Of a stretch of DNA of 64,000 nt, positions 50,858-62,273 are shown piece after piece. Positions within the stretch are counted from its first letter, which is position 1. The number at the start of each line of letters is the position of its first letter. The notes under the pieces were generated by a model. It was not told the origin of the DNA, searched no databases, and saw only the letters and a list, made by a program, of their open reading frames with translations. The position numbers and the translations under genes were made by a program. This stretch comes from Brachycybe producta (lineage: Eukaryota > Arthropoda > Diplopoda > Playtdesmida > Andrognathidae): NCBI GenBank assembly GCA_036925085.1, contig JAUPFP010000004.1, positions 3,176,001 through 3,240,000 on the forward strand, read 5' to 3'.

Positions 50858-51830
50858 GCTTAATATATATATGTCTACAGCTTGTTTGTTTGTCAGTTTC
50901 AATCACATTCTGAAATAGTTAAAAAAAAAAATATGACAATTTGGGGGATCGACCCCAGGACCCACATTTACATGGGCAGAGATACTAAGTGAGTGGCAGC
51001 TAATGTGCAACGTGCAAAAGATTGTTAGCAACTTGTACACGTTTGGAAGTGCTTGTTCGTTGCATTTAAATTTTGGTCCTATTTACACCATCATAAACAA
51101 TATTTTAAGAGTCTTTGGGGGGAGAGGACTTCAACCCTCTTAGCTAACTCTCTGTTGTTGTGCCACTGGCTATACTAAACTGCTGGTAAAACATTTGTGA
51201 TCGTGCTGATGGGGAGATGAAATGGTTTGTTTAATATGTAATACTAATATTCGAGACCCCTAATATTAGCTTACATGCCGATGTTTGATTTTTGTCCATT
51301 TACTTTATGCCGGCCATTGTTTTGCTTTGTATTTTATGAGACTTGATCACGATCATTCACTTTTTACAAAATGTTCAATAGAATATTTTGGAGAAAAAAA
51401 AAAACAATTCGATATAGATGAAATCATTGTCTGAAAAGTATATACACATACATAGTATTATAATTCATTACCGGTACGTTTGGCAATATTGCCTAACACT
51501 GAATGAGATAAATCGATGTTTTAGAAATAAAAATAATACACCCTTTTTCACTCATTTGGTTAAATTTTAATAAACACAACAACAGATTACTAAATTTGTT
51601 AATTCAATGATTTGTGAGTATTCTTTCAACATTATGGTCAATAATATAATATAAGTTAGCAAAATCGAAAAAAATAATAATACCTATAAGAAAAACATAT
51701 CTTAAGGTTTCATTTTAAGTTAATTATCCGAACAAATATTCGGTATACGACAGGGAAATAAAATCGGATATCCGTTATCTTCTTCTAGTAAAATTCACTT
51801 CTCGAAGTATCCCAATTTTCATTTTTTTGG

Positions 51831-51983
51831 GCCTGTTTTCATTAGGTCAAAATAGGTGAAAATGAATTTTGTTTATTTCAATTTTTAACGAATGTCATAT
51901 ATACCTAAGACATTCTTGTTAAAATTGACCCACCCAATCAAAATTTACTTTTACTACCAATTTTGACCTAATAGAAACATGGC
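51831..51983. mobile_element. 153-bp MITE
   Basis: Starts gcctgttttcattaggtcaa and ends with the inverse (ttgacctaatagaaacatggc), about 24-bp arms with two or three differences. Confidence 0.65.
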
Positions 51984-52542
51984 AATTTCAATTCATCCAT
52001 TTTCGTTTTTGTCATTAATGGCATCAAATTTCGTCCATAAAAAGCGAATTTTAAAGATAATCAACTTTAAACACTTAAAAGTTAAACCATTTTTGTTAAT
52101 GGTGAATATTCGGGAGTTGTAATCAGGTTTTTTATTTCTTATAAATTATTCATTTAAGTGACATTTTATTTCCATAATAATTTTTATATAATAATTCTTT
52201 CCAATGAGAATTATTTTACGAATTAATAGTACTATCTGTAATGTTTACATCAGCTGTCATCATTTCGTCAGGTACTGATTGACATCAACAATGAACCTCT
52301 CAATGGCAAACTTATTATACTGTATATCCTTTATTTATACTTAACTATATAGTTATTAACTTAATGTATACAATATATACACGTATATACTATATACTGT
52401 AAATAGTTGTGGCTTTGTCATATAATATCTCGTGTATAGCCACCATAAAAATTCCTGCTTACAAAGCGAACCTTCAAAATTTTCTGTATTTATTTTAGAG
52501 TTTTTACTTGGTACTTCTTCTAGAATTTGAAACTGGTTTAAA

Positions 52543-53384
52543 ATGGTACCAGAGGGAATATTTCGTCGAAATCTTGCGTACTTCGAAGGACATGCCATCT
52601 TGTTGGCATTTTTTTTTTCTTATGTGGCATTTGGTGGACAGATTTGTAAAATTAAGGATGGTCGCCGTCATTTTCGAAGTCGACTATGGTATAAGAGACC
52701 ATTTACCAAACGTTTGCCATTAGAAAGTTAATAAAGATGACCGTGTGTGGTTCTATACTAATTATGATTGCAGTACTGTGCGGTTTTCTCAAATACCAAT
52801 GTACATGTAATTTTCATATTGATTTGCAGCATGTACTTTTAATCGTTTTTTTTTAGTCCGGAATCATGAATCTGATTTTCGTCTACCGTTTACTTTTACC
52901 CGAAGTAACGGATCGAGCTTTGAGTATGTTGGCATATGCTGTCATGGTAATAATATTCAAATTTCACACTGGTCACGCCGGTCTGTTGTATACTTGTATA
53001 CACGTAAACGTCCTACCGTCGGTGTGTTTTCTTGTAATCATTTGCCACATTTTCGAGTGTTTACTTCCAACTAACGGGATGGTAGCTTTAGCACGTCCCT
53101 GCTTTGTATGCGTTTTAGGATTATGGTTTATGCAGTTAGCTTACACTTTGTATCCGATACTTCTATGGCAGATGCCACTCGATGAGAAAGACTCACACAT
53201 TCTTAGTTTTGTGACAATTATATTCTGTTTTTATATGATAGCCACTGCATTACTGTTTTTTTTTATTAATTTCTTAGTTGTAAAAAGACTTGTTGTTTAT
53301 GATAAATTTTATATGCAGAATAATTGTCAAACAATTGCGCCTCTCATTAAGAGCAACTACAAGAACATAACAGATGATGGCTGA
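52543..53384 (+). pseudogene. TMEM45: TMEM45 (DUF716) copy 1, disrupted
   Basis: Aligns end to end with the intact copies at 55.6 and 60.1 kb but is broken. The shared FxxCGIWWT region is out of frame after a T-run near 52610-52625 and the frame is regained later. At ~52728 a base loss turns the codon after LPLES into TAA. Near 52852 TTA has become TAG (VFF*SGI). Several N-terminal residues are also missing. The 3' part is still open from 52866 to 53384 (FKFHTGHAG, FECLLPTN, FFFINFLVVKRL). Several independent lesions argue for a true pseudogene and not one sequencing error. Confidence 0.88.
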
Positions 53385-55578
53385 TGTATTATTTCAGCAT
53401 CACGAATCGTTTAGTTTGAGTGAATAATTCATAAAGTCTACTCTACTATACTATAAAGTCTATACTATATTATGGCAACATTGTTGCTTTATAAATAAAA
53501 CCAAATGTAATTACGAGCATAATTTTATTTTAATAAAAAATATTTTCATACATATTCTGACAAATAATAGGAAAACTGTTAGCTTGAAAATACATCTACT
53601 GTATATTAAGAATAAGGTTGTTGAATCTTAAATGTTTGTTTTATTTACAATAAATTGATTCATTTTGTTTTGTAAATATATTTTCAGAGTAAGTTGTTCA
53701 TTCTAAAGATAGTCTTTTTATGGTAATATTTGTTTTGTATTTGATCAAAAATTTTCGTATTGAAGCCAAAATGGACGTAGTAATATCTCTAATTAAGTGT
53801 TAACCTCATTAGTTACAGCAATAGTAGGAATTGTTTTGATAGCATAGTTAACAATAAGAGATTTATATCAATAACCTGCATATGACTTCAAAAGTTTTCA
53901 ATGTATACGACACCAATACATATACAATCACACTTGAATTTCTAATTAATAAATCCTCATACTTACTGCTGGGTAACTGTCATGAAATGAAGCGTTTGGT
54001 TGTCATAACCAAAATGATTCTTTCTACTGCACCAGAGGGACTTATAAATCCATAGCAATATGTATAGTAATGTACAGTATAAAGGACTTTATGCCAAAAT
54101 ACAGTAAAATATAAAGAAGTTAATAGATAAATATAACTTGCTTTAGTCTAGTGTAGAACTCTAGTACTAGTTCATTCGCAATTGAATTAGATTTTTGCAA
54201 CAAATCAAAATTTCATTCATATAATTAATATTAAACTTTGAAATTGGGCCAGGTTCATCAGAGACAAAACACAAAAGTAAAAATTGAGTCGATATCTATT
54301 TTAAACTTACATTATTTCACATACAAGGTTATATAAGACAATTAAACATATTTTACATCGAAATTGCAACTGTTATCAGTACTGGTAGCAAGTACTTGTA
54401 GGTTACTTCTTATGTTTGATAAACTAATCACATTTGCAATGTTCACAAAAATATTATTGGAATATTTATACTGAGACAAAGAATATTTTTAGAAATGCAA
54501 AGTGTGGCCGTGGCCATGGCCATGTATTTAAGTCTTTTTGAGAGTTCTGAGATAGTTAAGCACTTCTTAGGCATTTTTAGGGCATTTGAACACTTATTTG
54601 ATTCATGGCCTTTTTTTTTAAAAAAAATCAGTGTTGATTTTTCTTTCTTATTTTTCTAATTTACAAAATTTTTGAATTTTAGTACCTTTTTGAAACTTCT
54701 GCGGTGAGTTGAGCCCTCATGAGGCATATTTAAACACTTTTTCAAATTTGGCCATTTTTTTAAAAAAAGCTGGCTTTTTTAACTTCAGTACTTTTTAAAT
54801 CTTTTGGGACTTCTATGTCGAGTTGAGGCAATTCTAGGAGTATCTTTCAAAACATTGCAACCATGTTATTTCGATGTTGTATTGATTTTAGTAATACTAA
54901 CATATACTAACTATATATTTTTTTCTGTTTGATTTTTTATTTAATTAGTACGTTAATAACTGTTTTGATGTCAGTTGTACGTTAGTGTAAGCAAGCAACA
55001 ACACTTGGAGTATGTAAACTTTATTTGGCGCTTTGTTGGCAAAACAGGGAAACTTTCATTAATTTTGTGAAACAAGGTGTTGAATTGACAGAGAAGTAAT
55101 TACCTTCAATCTATTTACGCTATTTTTTTTAAAGTGAGGATGTTTTTGTCATTTTTAAAATCTCAATACGTTCGCATGAATTTAGTATGTATGTATGAAT
55201 TGGCTACATGTAAATAGCAGCTACAGTTATTGTTGTAGGTTATATAAAAATCGCTTATCCAAAGTGGCCACATTGCCACCAGCTGTGACCCGAACAATTC
55301 AAATAGGTCATAAGCTGTGTTTATACTAATAATACACTTTTTGTATAAATAGTTGTATTTGTCATATGATCTCATCCATACATATATGACCAGCATGAAA
55401 AAAATGCTTTCAAATGATCTTAAAACATCTACTTGTATTTCAAGTTGTTGTAAGTTTTTTTATGTGAACATATTATATAGTTCGAAGTAGCACAAAAAGG
55501 ACTTTTGACGCTTGCTTATTATTTTTTTTTTCATTTTTATTCGGTTTTACAAATTTATCAAGAATTTAAAAAAAAAGA
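53385..55578. other. TMEM45 array spacer 1
   Basis: Related to the spacer before copy 3 (58.62-60.13 kb) over its proximal part and over 54.5-55.57 kb, including gtttggttgtcataac, gagagttctgagatag and acaacacttggagtatgtaa. It begins with a relic of the hydroxylase last exon (see 53690). Confidence 0.75.
53690..53805 (-). pseudogene. hydroxylase last-exon relic A
   Basis: On the minus strand it still reads YYVHFGFNTKIFDQI after an acceptor-like ag, matching YCHVNFGLNSDFFDRL of the intact exon at 47211-47403. The rest is decayed. Nucleotide alignment includes aaatggacgtagtaatatct versus aattaacatggcaatacct. Confidence 0.62.
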
Positions 55579-56460
55579 ATGGTACGAGAAGATTCTTCAG
55601 AGGGAAAATTTCGTCGCAATCTAGCATACTTCGAAGGACATGCTATCGTGTTGGTGATTTTTTTCTTATGCGGCATTTGGTGGACAATTAATATTCTTCG
55701 TAATTATCAGGTTTCCCGTGTTACCAACGGTCGCCGTCATTTTCGAAGCCGGCTGTGGTACGTGGGACCATTTACCAAGCATATACCATTGGAAAGTATC
55801 ATAAAGATAACCGTGTGTGGATCTTTACTTTTAATGATGGCATTACTGTGTGGTATGCTTAAGTACCAATGTAACTTTCACGTTCATTCGCAACATTTTG
55901 TTCTTATGCTGGTTTTCTTTTTATCCGGAATCACTGATCTGATGGTCGTCTACCGTTTTCGTTTGCCCGTTGGAACTGATCGAACCATCAATATGTTGGC
56001 TTTTGCAGTCATGGGAATTTTATTTAAATTTCATACCGGTCATGCAGCTCCATTGAATACTTTTATGCACCTGAACGTTTTACCTGCGTTGTGTTTTCTC
56101 GTAATCATTTGCCATATTTTCGAGTGTTTACTTCCCACTAACGTGATGGTAGCTTTAGCTCGTCCGTACTTTGTATGTGTTCTCGGATTATGGTTTTGGC
56201 AGTTAGCTTACAATTTGTTTCCCATATTTCCATGGCAGATGCCACTCGATGAACACAACACGCAAAATGTTGATTTCGTACCAATTATATTCTGTTTTTA
56301 TTTGGTAGCCACTGCATTGATATTTATTTTTATTAATTTTTTGGTGGTGCAAAGACTAGAAATGAAATGTGTTGTATACGAAGTTGCCAATATGCATGAA
56401 GATTGTCAAAAAAGTGCACCTCTCATCGAGGACAATTACAGTATTTCAATAAGCGAGTAG
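55579..56460 (+). CDS. TMEM45: TMEM45 / DUF716 membrane protein, copy 2 (intronless)
   Basis: 293 aa in one exon, close to the 275-aa vertebrate TMEM45A/B, with the same plan. It has an N-terminal FEGHA, then a first helix ending CGIWWTINIL, SGITDLMVVYRFRLPVGTDR, FKFHTGHAAPLNTFMH, HIFECLLPTN, LGLWFWQLAYNLFP and a last helix FIFINFLVV, about seven membrane segments. The C-terminus carries APLIEDNYSISISE. TMEM45 proteins are poorly characterised multi-pass membrane proteins; no activity can be assigned. The start at 55579 is shared with copy 3 (MVREDS). The lack of introns suggests retroposition before tandem duplication. Confidence 0.9.
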   Translation: MVREDSSEGKFRRNLAYFEGHAIVLVIFFLCGIWWTINILRNYQVSRVTNGRRHFRSRLWYVGPFTKHIPLESIIKITVCGSLLLMMALLCGMLKYQCNFHVHSQHFVLMLVFFLSGITDLMVVYRFRLPVGTDRTINMLAFAVMGILFKFHTGHAAPLNTFMHLNVLPALCFLVIICHIFECLLPTNVMVALARPYFVCVLGLWFWQLAYNLFPIFPWQMPLDEHNTQNVDFVPIIFCFYLVATALIFIFINFLVVQRLEMKCVVYEVANMHEDCQKSAPLIEDNYSISISE

Positions 56461-57603
56461 AAGCTTAATCAATTAATCACATAATTTAGACAATTGAAAG
56501 TGTAATTTAAGTTATAAATTATGTTTCAGAACTGCACCTCGATTGATAGCCAAACATTACTTGAGTGCACCTAAGTTTTTTTTAAATCAAAGTATAGATT
56601 TGCATAGTTAAATGAACTTAAATCGTTTAAAATAAAATACTTCAGAAACTATAAATGGTTGGAACGAATTAAATGTCATTGCAATTTAAAAACTGAGGAT
56701 TAAATAAATAAATTTGTCTCATGGGTGTTTTATAGTTAAAGAAAAATATATAAATTACAAATAATGATCAAAATTTATTATTCTTAGCATAAACGTTTAT
56801 TGTGTTACAAAGAATTCTTCCAATATTTGGTTCGATAGTGGATTATTGAAAATGTTGAAAAATTTGTTAATTGAAAATGCAATTTTTTTAATTTCAATGA
56901 ATTGAAATTCAAATGAAATAAATTTTAAATTTAAATTAATTGAAACAAAATGAAATTGAAAGGAGTGGTTTTCAAATTTTTGTTTCTTTGCTTTGCACTG
57001 AGGTAGACCGTTGCAAACATTTTTTTCACGGACTCGATCCCTGCAATAACTTTGTGGATCCCAGTTTAAGAACCGCTCCTCTGCCTAATTATTTTTTTTT
57101 TCTACTATAACATTTTGATATGTTGTTAACTAACTTAAAAGTTCAAAATGTGTAGCTTTCAGAGTGGTATTCTTAATGGGTGCTTAGAGGCGAGCAGTGG
57201 CTCAGCTCATCTAGGCAAGTGTTTAGCTTATCCAATGGATCTTTATGCCTTACATGAGTTTTGGTAATTACATTTAGAACGTCCTAATTTTAGCATCTGC
57301 TAATCCCATTAAGAATCTGAAAGTGCATACATGTCTTTAGCACTATCTTTGATTTAGCAGTCATTTCGATTACGATCATAGGAATAAGAATTATTCAATT
57401 TTAAACAACTGACTCTGCCATGGTGCTATTTTCTTTTTCAGTTATTTCAGACTTTCTTTTTAAAATTATCTTCACTTAAAAACCCATTGTTAATTATAAT
57501 GCTTATGATCCAGAACCAATGTACATTGTTAAAATAATTTTATTACATTTCAAATTGCATATATTATTACATATTTGAATTTTATTTAATAATTTTATTG
57601 TAT

Positions 57604-58060
57604 TTGTTTTATTTCAGCAGCTTCAGTGGCTTTTTTGAGATCAACTACTTTGCTTTTATAGATTTGTTTATTATAAACGCCATCTTTTTTTACGTATTGT
57701 TCCGCGTATTGAATTCAAAATTGACGTGGTAATATCTGCAATTAAATATTAGCTTATAATAATTAAAATAAAAAGTAGGAAGTGTTATGGTTTGTTTAGA
57801 TGATCAATGCAAATCAAGAGGTCTATGATCTGATATTGTTTGAAAAGCTGTCATGACACTTTCATAAAAAAAAAAGTTTGTTTACTCTTTATATGATTAA
57901 CCTGGCCATAGAAGTTTTAATAAAGAAAACATTCAATCAGTGTCAATCATATTTATGGGATTTAATAATATTCACTGTATGTTTACTGGTGGTGATTGTC
58001 GTGATAGGAAACTTTAGGTTGCCATGGCCAAAATGCTTCAATCTCTCTACCAGAGTGACA
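57604..58060 (-). pseudogene. hydroxylase relic B (exons 6 and 7)
   Basis: 57610-57740 matches the last exon of the intact gene (tatttcagcagct, tttttgagatcaa, cgtattgttcc, aaaattgacgtggtaatatctgca) with deletions. 57970-58060 matches exon 6 with its donor (tttactggtggtgattgtcgtg, ttgccatggccaaa). Order and orientation are as in the functional gene, with an intron-like gap, so this is a genomic duplicate and not a retrocopy. Confidence 0.8.
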
Positions 58061-58624
58061 GACAATACCGTTGTATTCTAATTTCTATTCCTACAAAGTA
58101 CACTATTAGATTATTTCATATTACTGTTTGTCCTCACAGATTTATTCCTCAACGCACAGCCTAAACCCACAGTCCTACGGACATGAAATTTTGCAGGCAT
58201 ACCCATATCGTAAGCAACCACTAAAAAAATATTTTTTCTAAATGACCGGGCAAATTGGAGATCAAATGAAAAAATTCGACATGAAACTTGACGTATAAGA
58301 TAATTTGAAATGTGTTTCATGGATTCCCAAAATTTTCATTCATCTTGGTAATTCTAGCAACCAGGTCCTGAGGGGGAGAACTGCCAATGTGGTCTACAAG
58401 GAAGGTGCTCATATAATTACGAGTGTCATTGAAGCAATTTATCCCATATTGTATACATATGCAGAGCACAACGTCAATTTTAAAACAATTTAATATGATG
58501 CTTATTTCACATTGCCCAAACGTAAGCAATGTGAAATGAAATACCATTTGCGATACCGGGTACATTTTATACCCGCGGCGAAGATGGGTGGGTAGGGACG
58601 GCTAGGTAATTGATATAAACATAA

Positions 58625-58715
58625 CGTTTTTATGTATTCGATCAAAGATTTCTGTATCGAAGGTAAAATTGAAGTGGCTGTATCTCCAATTTAATATTAA
58701 CCTCGTTAGTTACAG
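58625..58715 (-). pseudogene. hydroxylase last-exon relic C
   Basis: gtattcgatcaaagatttct followed by aaaattgaagtggctgtatct aligns with relic A and, more weakly, with the intact last exon. Confidence 0.5.
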
Positions 58716-59145
58716 CATGTCAGCAATGCTGACATAGTAGGAATTGTTTTGATAACATAGTAAACATTTAGAGATTTATATCAATAAGCTGCTGATTTTC
58801 AATACACAAATGACACCAATACATACAATCACACTTGCATTGATATCATCAGATGAGGCATATGTGTCCAAATAAATAAATCCTCACACTTACTGATGAT
58901 AATTTGCCCTGAAATGAAATGTTTGGTTGTCGTAACCCAAATTACTCCTTTTCTGTTAAGAGCAACAAAGGTAAAAAAAAACGAGACAAAGAGTATTGAC
59001 ATTGTATTTTAAATCTTTTTGAGAGTTCAACACTTCTGAGGCATTTTTAGGCCATTTGAACACTATTTGATTTATGGCTGTTTTTTTTAAAGCAAAGTCT
59101 TGAAATTTTTCTGTTATTTTTCGAAGTTACAAAATTCTTGAATCT

Positions 59146-59545
59146 TAAGCCCTGTTTTCACGATGATAGTTGTCACGATAGTTGCTGTCATGAGAGCAGC
59201 AACTATCATCGTGCAGACCACATGATAGTCACTATCACGATAGCACTATTACACCATCTCGTTTGACGAGATAGTTGATAGTACTGTCGCGATAGTAATA
59301 GTTGTTGTGTGACCGCTTGTAGGGAAATATCCACTTTGTAGGAAACTTTGGCTTCTGAAGGGAGAGGTAAGACTGTTGTTGACTCAATGATATCTATGAA
59401 GTAGACGTCACACTTGTGATGACAGAACTAATCACGTTACTTCAAGACGTGTAGACAGTTGCTATCGTGAGAGTGAACTATCACAACTTTCATGACAGCT
59501 ACTGTACTCTCATGATAGAACTATCGCCGTGAAAACGAGGCTTTA
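59146..59545. mobile_element. ~400-bp MITE with GTTTTCACG ends and ACTATC repeats
   Basis: Starts taagccctgttttcacgatg and ends with the inverse (cgccgtgaaaacgaggcttta), about 26-bp terminal repeats, in a TTA-like target on both sides. The interior is dominated by actatc/gatagt words, the same motif found just inside the terminal repeats. It is absent from spacer 1, so it inserted after the duplication. No ORF is present. Confidence 0.82.
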
Positions 59546-60132
59546 GTTTAGTACTTTTTTGAAACGTTTGTGGGCGAGTTGAACACTCATGAGGTAATTT
59601 AAGGGCTTTTTTGAATTTTGGCTATTTATTGAAAAAAAGCAATGTCTTTTTCAACTGCTTTATGAATGTTTGCGGTTTTTAAAGCTTTCGGAGACTTGTA
59701 CGAGTTCAACCAGTTAGTACGCTAATAATTACATTGACGTCATTGTATGTGTGTGGAGTATGTAAACTTTGTATGAGGTTTTATTGACAACCTCTCATTA
59801 ATTTGATAAGACAAGATGCTGAATTGACAGTAAAGCAATTAGTCAATCTACTTAAGCTATTCTTTTTATTTTTACTGAGAATATTTTTGTCATTTCTGAG
59901 ATCTCAATAGCAGAGCATTAATCATGAATATATGAATAGGTCACATTTATAAATTGCAGTTACAATAGTTATAGGCTGTATAAAAATTGCTTATAAAGTT
60001 ACAAATAGCCAAGTGAATCACATTGCCACAAGCTGTGAATCGAAGAAATTGTATATTTCGAAGTAATACAAAAAAGGTTTCAGTTTTATCTGTTCAGCTT
60101 TACAAATTTATCAAGAATTTAAAAAAAAAACA

Positions 60133-61014
60133 ATGGTACGAGAAGATTCTCCAGAGGGAAAATTTCGTAGCAATCTTGTATACTTCAAAGGACATGCCTT
60201 CTTGGTGCCACTGTATTCCTTATGCAGCATTTGGTCGATAATTAATATTCTTCATAATTATGAGGTTTCCCGTGTTACCAACGGCCGCCGTCATTTTCGA
60301 AGTCGACTGTGGTACAAGGGACCATTTACCAAACGTTTACCACTGGAAACAATCATAAAGATGACCGTGTCTGGTTATATTCTTTTAATGATAATATTAC
60401 TGTGTGGCATGCTGAACTACCCATGTAATGTTCACGTTCATTCGCAACATTTTGTTCTTTTTCTGGTTATATTTTTATCCGGAATCACTGATCTGATGGT
60501 CGTCTACCGTTTTCGTTTGCCCGTAGGAACTGATCGAGCCATCAATATGTTGGTTTATGCAGTCATGGGAATTATATTTAAATTCCATAGCGGTCATGCA
60601 GCTCCATTGAATACTTTTATGCACCTGAACTTCTTACCTGCGTTGTGTTTTCTCTTAATCATTTGCTACATTTTCGAGTGTTTACTTCCCACTAACGTGA
60701 TGGTAGCTTTAGCTCGTCCGTACTTAACATGTGTTCTCGGATTATGGTATTGGCACATAGCTTACAATTTGTTTCCCTTATTTCCGTGGCAGGTACCACT
60801 TGATCAAAACAGCATGCAAAATGTTGATTTCGTACCAATTATATTCTGTTTTTATTTGGTAGCCACTGCATTGATATTCATTTTTATTAATTTTTTGGTG
60901 GTGCAAAGACTAGAAATGAAATGTGTTGTATACGATGTTGCAAATATGCAGGAAGATTGTCAAGGAAGTGCACCTCTCATCGAGGACAATTATAGTATTT
61001 CAGTAAGCGAGTAG
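60133..61014 (+). CDS. TMEM45: TMEM45 / DUF716 membrane protein, copy 3 (intronless)
   Basis: 293 aa, the same length and frame as copy 2 with no indels. Most of the protein is near-identical, especially SGITDLMVVYRFRLPVGTDR and the C-terminal third. The first membrane helix differs (AFLVPLYSLCSIWSIINIL versus AIVLVIFFLCGIWWTINIL), as do short loops. The 5' flank (acaaatttatcaagaattta before the ATG) is shared with copy 2, so both may share promoter sequence. Function unknown as for copy 2. Confidence 0.9.
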   Translation: MVREDSPEGKFRSNLVYFKGHAFLVPLYSLCSIWSIINILHNYEVSRVTNGRRHFRSRLWYKGPFTKRLPLETIIKMTVSGYILLMIILLCGMLNYPCNVHVHSQHFVLFLVIFLSGITDLMVVYRFRLPVGTDRAINMLVYAVMGIIFKFHSGHAAPLNTFMHLNFLPALCFLLIICYIFECLLPTNVMVALARPYLTCVLGLWYWHIAYNLFPLFPWQVPLDQNSMQNVDFVPIIFCFYLVATALIFIFINFLVVQRLEMKCVVYDVANMQEDCQGSAPLIEDNYSISVSE

Positions 61015-62273
61015 TAGCTTAATCAATTAATCACATGATTTAAATTTTAGACAATTACAAGTTTAATTTATTAAGTTATACCAGTATGTTTCAGAACTGT
61101 CACCTTCGATTGATAGCCAAAATTTACTTGAGTGCACCCAAGTTTTTTTTAATCAAAGTTGACCTATAGAGTTGCTCAGAAACTGTAAATACTTGTAATG
61201 AATTAAATATTTTTTAAAATTCATTAACGTTTTTTTAATTTTCTACAGCAGTGGTTCTTAAACTTTGGTAGCCTGAGGACACCCTTTTCATTAAAACAAT
61301 GTTTGGGACCTCCCCCCCCCCTCTTTTGTGAGTTACAAACTTGTCTCATGGGTATTTAATTAAAATTATATGTATTTACAAATAATTGTGAAAATGTGCT
61401 ATTAGCATAAACGTTTATTGTTTTACAATGAATTGTTGCAATATTTGGTTTGATAGTGGATTATTGAAAATGTGGAGAAATTTATTAATATATAATTATT
61501 GTAAATGCAATTTTTTTTAAGTTAAATGAATTGAAAATGAAATGAAATAAAAATTTAAATGCATTGAAATTAAAACAAACGGATTTCAAATTTTTCTTTC
61601 TTTGCTCTGCACTGAGGTAGACCGTTGCAAATTTTTCACGGACTCTGTACATCCCAGTCTTTAAAACGTCTGTGGTGAGTTATGCCCTCATGAGGTAATT
61701 GGAGTTTTTTAATTTTGGCTATTTTTTTAAAAAAAAAAAAGGCAATGTCTTTTTCAACTTTTTTGTGAAGTTTTGCAGTTTTAAAAACAAGCTTTTATAG
61801 ATTTTTGTACGAGTTTAACCTTTGAATGGCCATGATAAAAAAATTACATAAATGGCCAAGGGGGTAATTTTTGATCCCACACTATTTTTGCATAATAAAG
61901 AAGATAAATGAGGAATTTTGCAAAGAACTTTTATTTACCATGTAATGTTGTCAAACTAATAAAAATAACAAGCATTTTTTTGTAAACAATAAAAAAAAAA
62001 CTAGGAAAAAATATTCAAAAATGCTGCAAAATTGTCAGAAAATAAATGGCAATGTTTTTTATTCTGCTACACACTCTAGATGAATTATTGCATGTTTCAC
62101 ATTCTCTTGTTGAAACACTATGTTTCTCGCAAACAAAATTGCCACAAGTAGTACAAAATGTTGAAACTTTACGATCATGTTTCCAATCACAGGAAATGTA
62201 ACGTCCACGTTTTTTCACTCCTTTCATCATGAGTCATGACGTTTTTTGTGCTGTTAATTTTTTTGCAAGATAC
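61015..62273. other. 3' flank of TMEM45 copy 3
   Basis: Matches the 3' flank of copy 2 for about 650 bp, then resembles the distal spacer (gttatgccctcatgaggtaa). It contains a hAT-like left tip at 61249 (cagtggttcttaaacttt) and its diverged right part at ~61.66 kb. A 71-aa minus frame at 62015-62230 has several Cys/His (CDWKHDRKVSTFCTTCGNFVC). This resembles the zinc-binding tail of piggyBac-like transposases, but no transposase body is present, so I do not call it a gene. Confidence 0.5.

Larger units (their letters stand above)
50209..52542. other. intergenic region between hydroxylase and TMEM45 array (divergent)
   Basis: Contains two small elements (50649-50857 and 51831-51983) and a single CAGGGTGT tip near 50430. 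The hydroxylase and the TMEM45 array are transcribed away from each other from here. No further exon is seen. Confidence 0.6.
56461..60132. other. TMEM45 array spacer 2
   Basis: The first ~600 bp match the 3' flank of copy 3 (61.0-61.7 kb) and include a hAT-like remnant (gtagaccgttgca ... cccagtttaagaaccgc). A small inverted pair near 57175-57318 (ttcttaatggg/cccattaagaat) follows. Next come hydroxylase relics, a GC-richer unidentified block (~58.1-58.6 kb) and sequence matching spacer 1, which is interrupted by the MITE at 59146-59545. Confidence 0.7.

Noticed and set aside
58111..58565. Frames in a GC-richer block of spacer 2
   Set aside because: Not shared with the other array spacers and no recognisable domain; most likely an unidentified repeat insertion.
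62015..62230. Cys/His-rich 71-aa minus frame
   Set aside because: Resembles a transposase zinc-binding tail, but without any catalytic domain nearby it cannot be called a gene; probably a transposon remnant.
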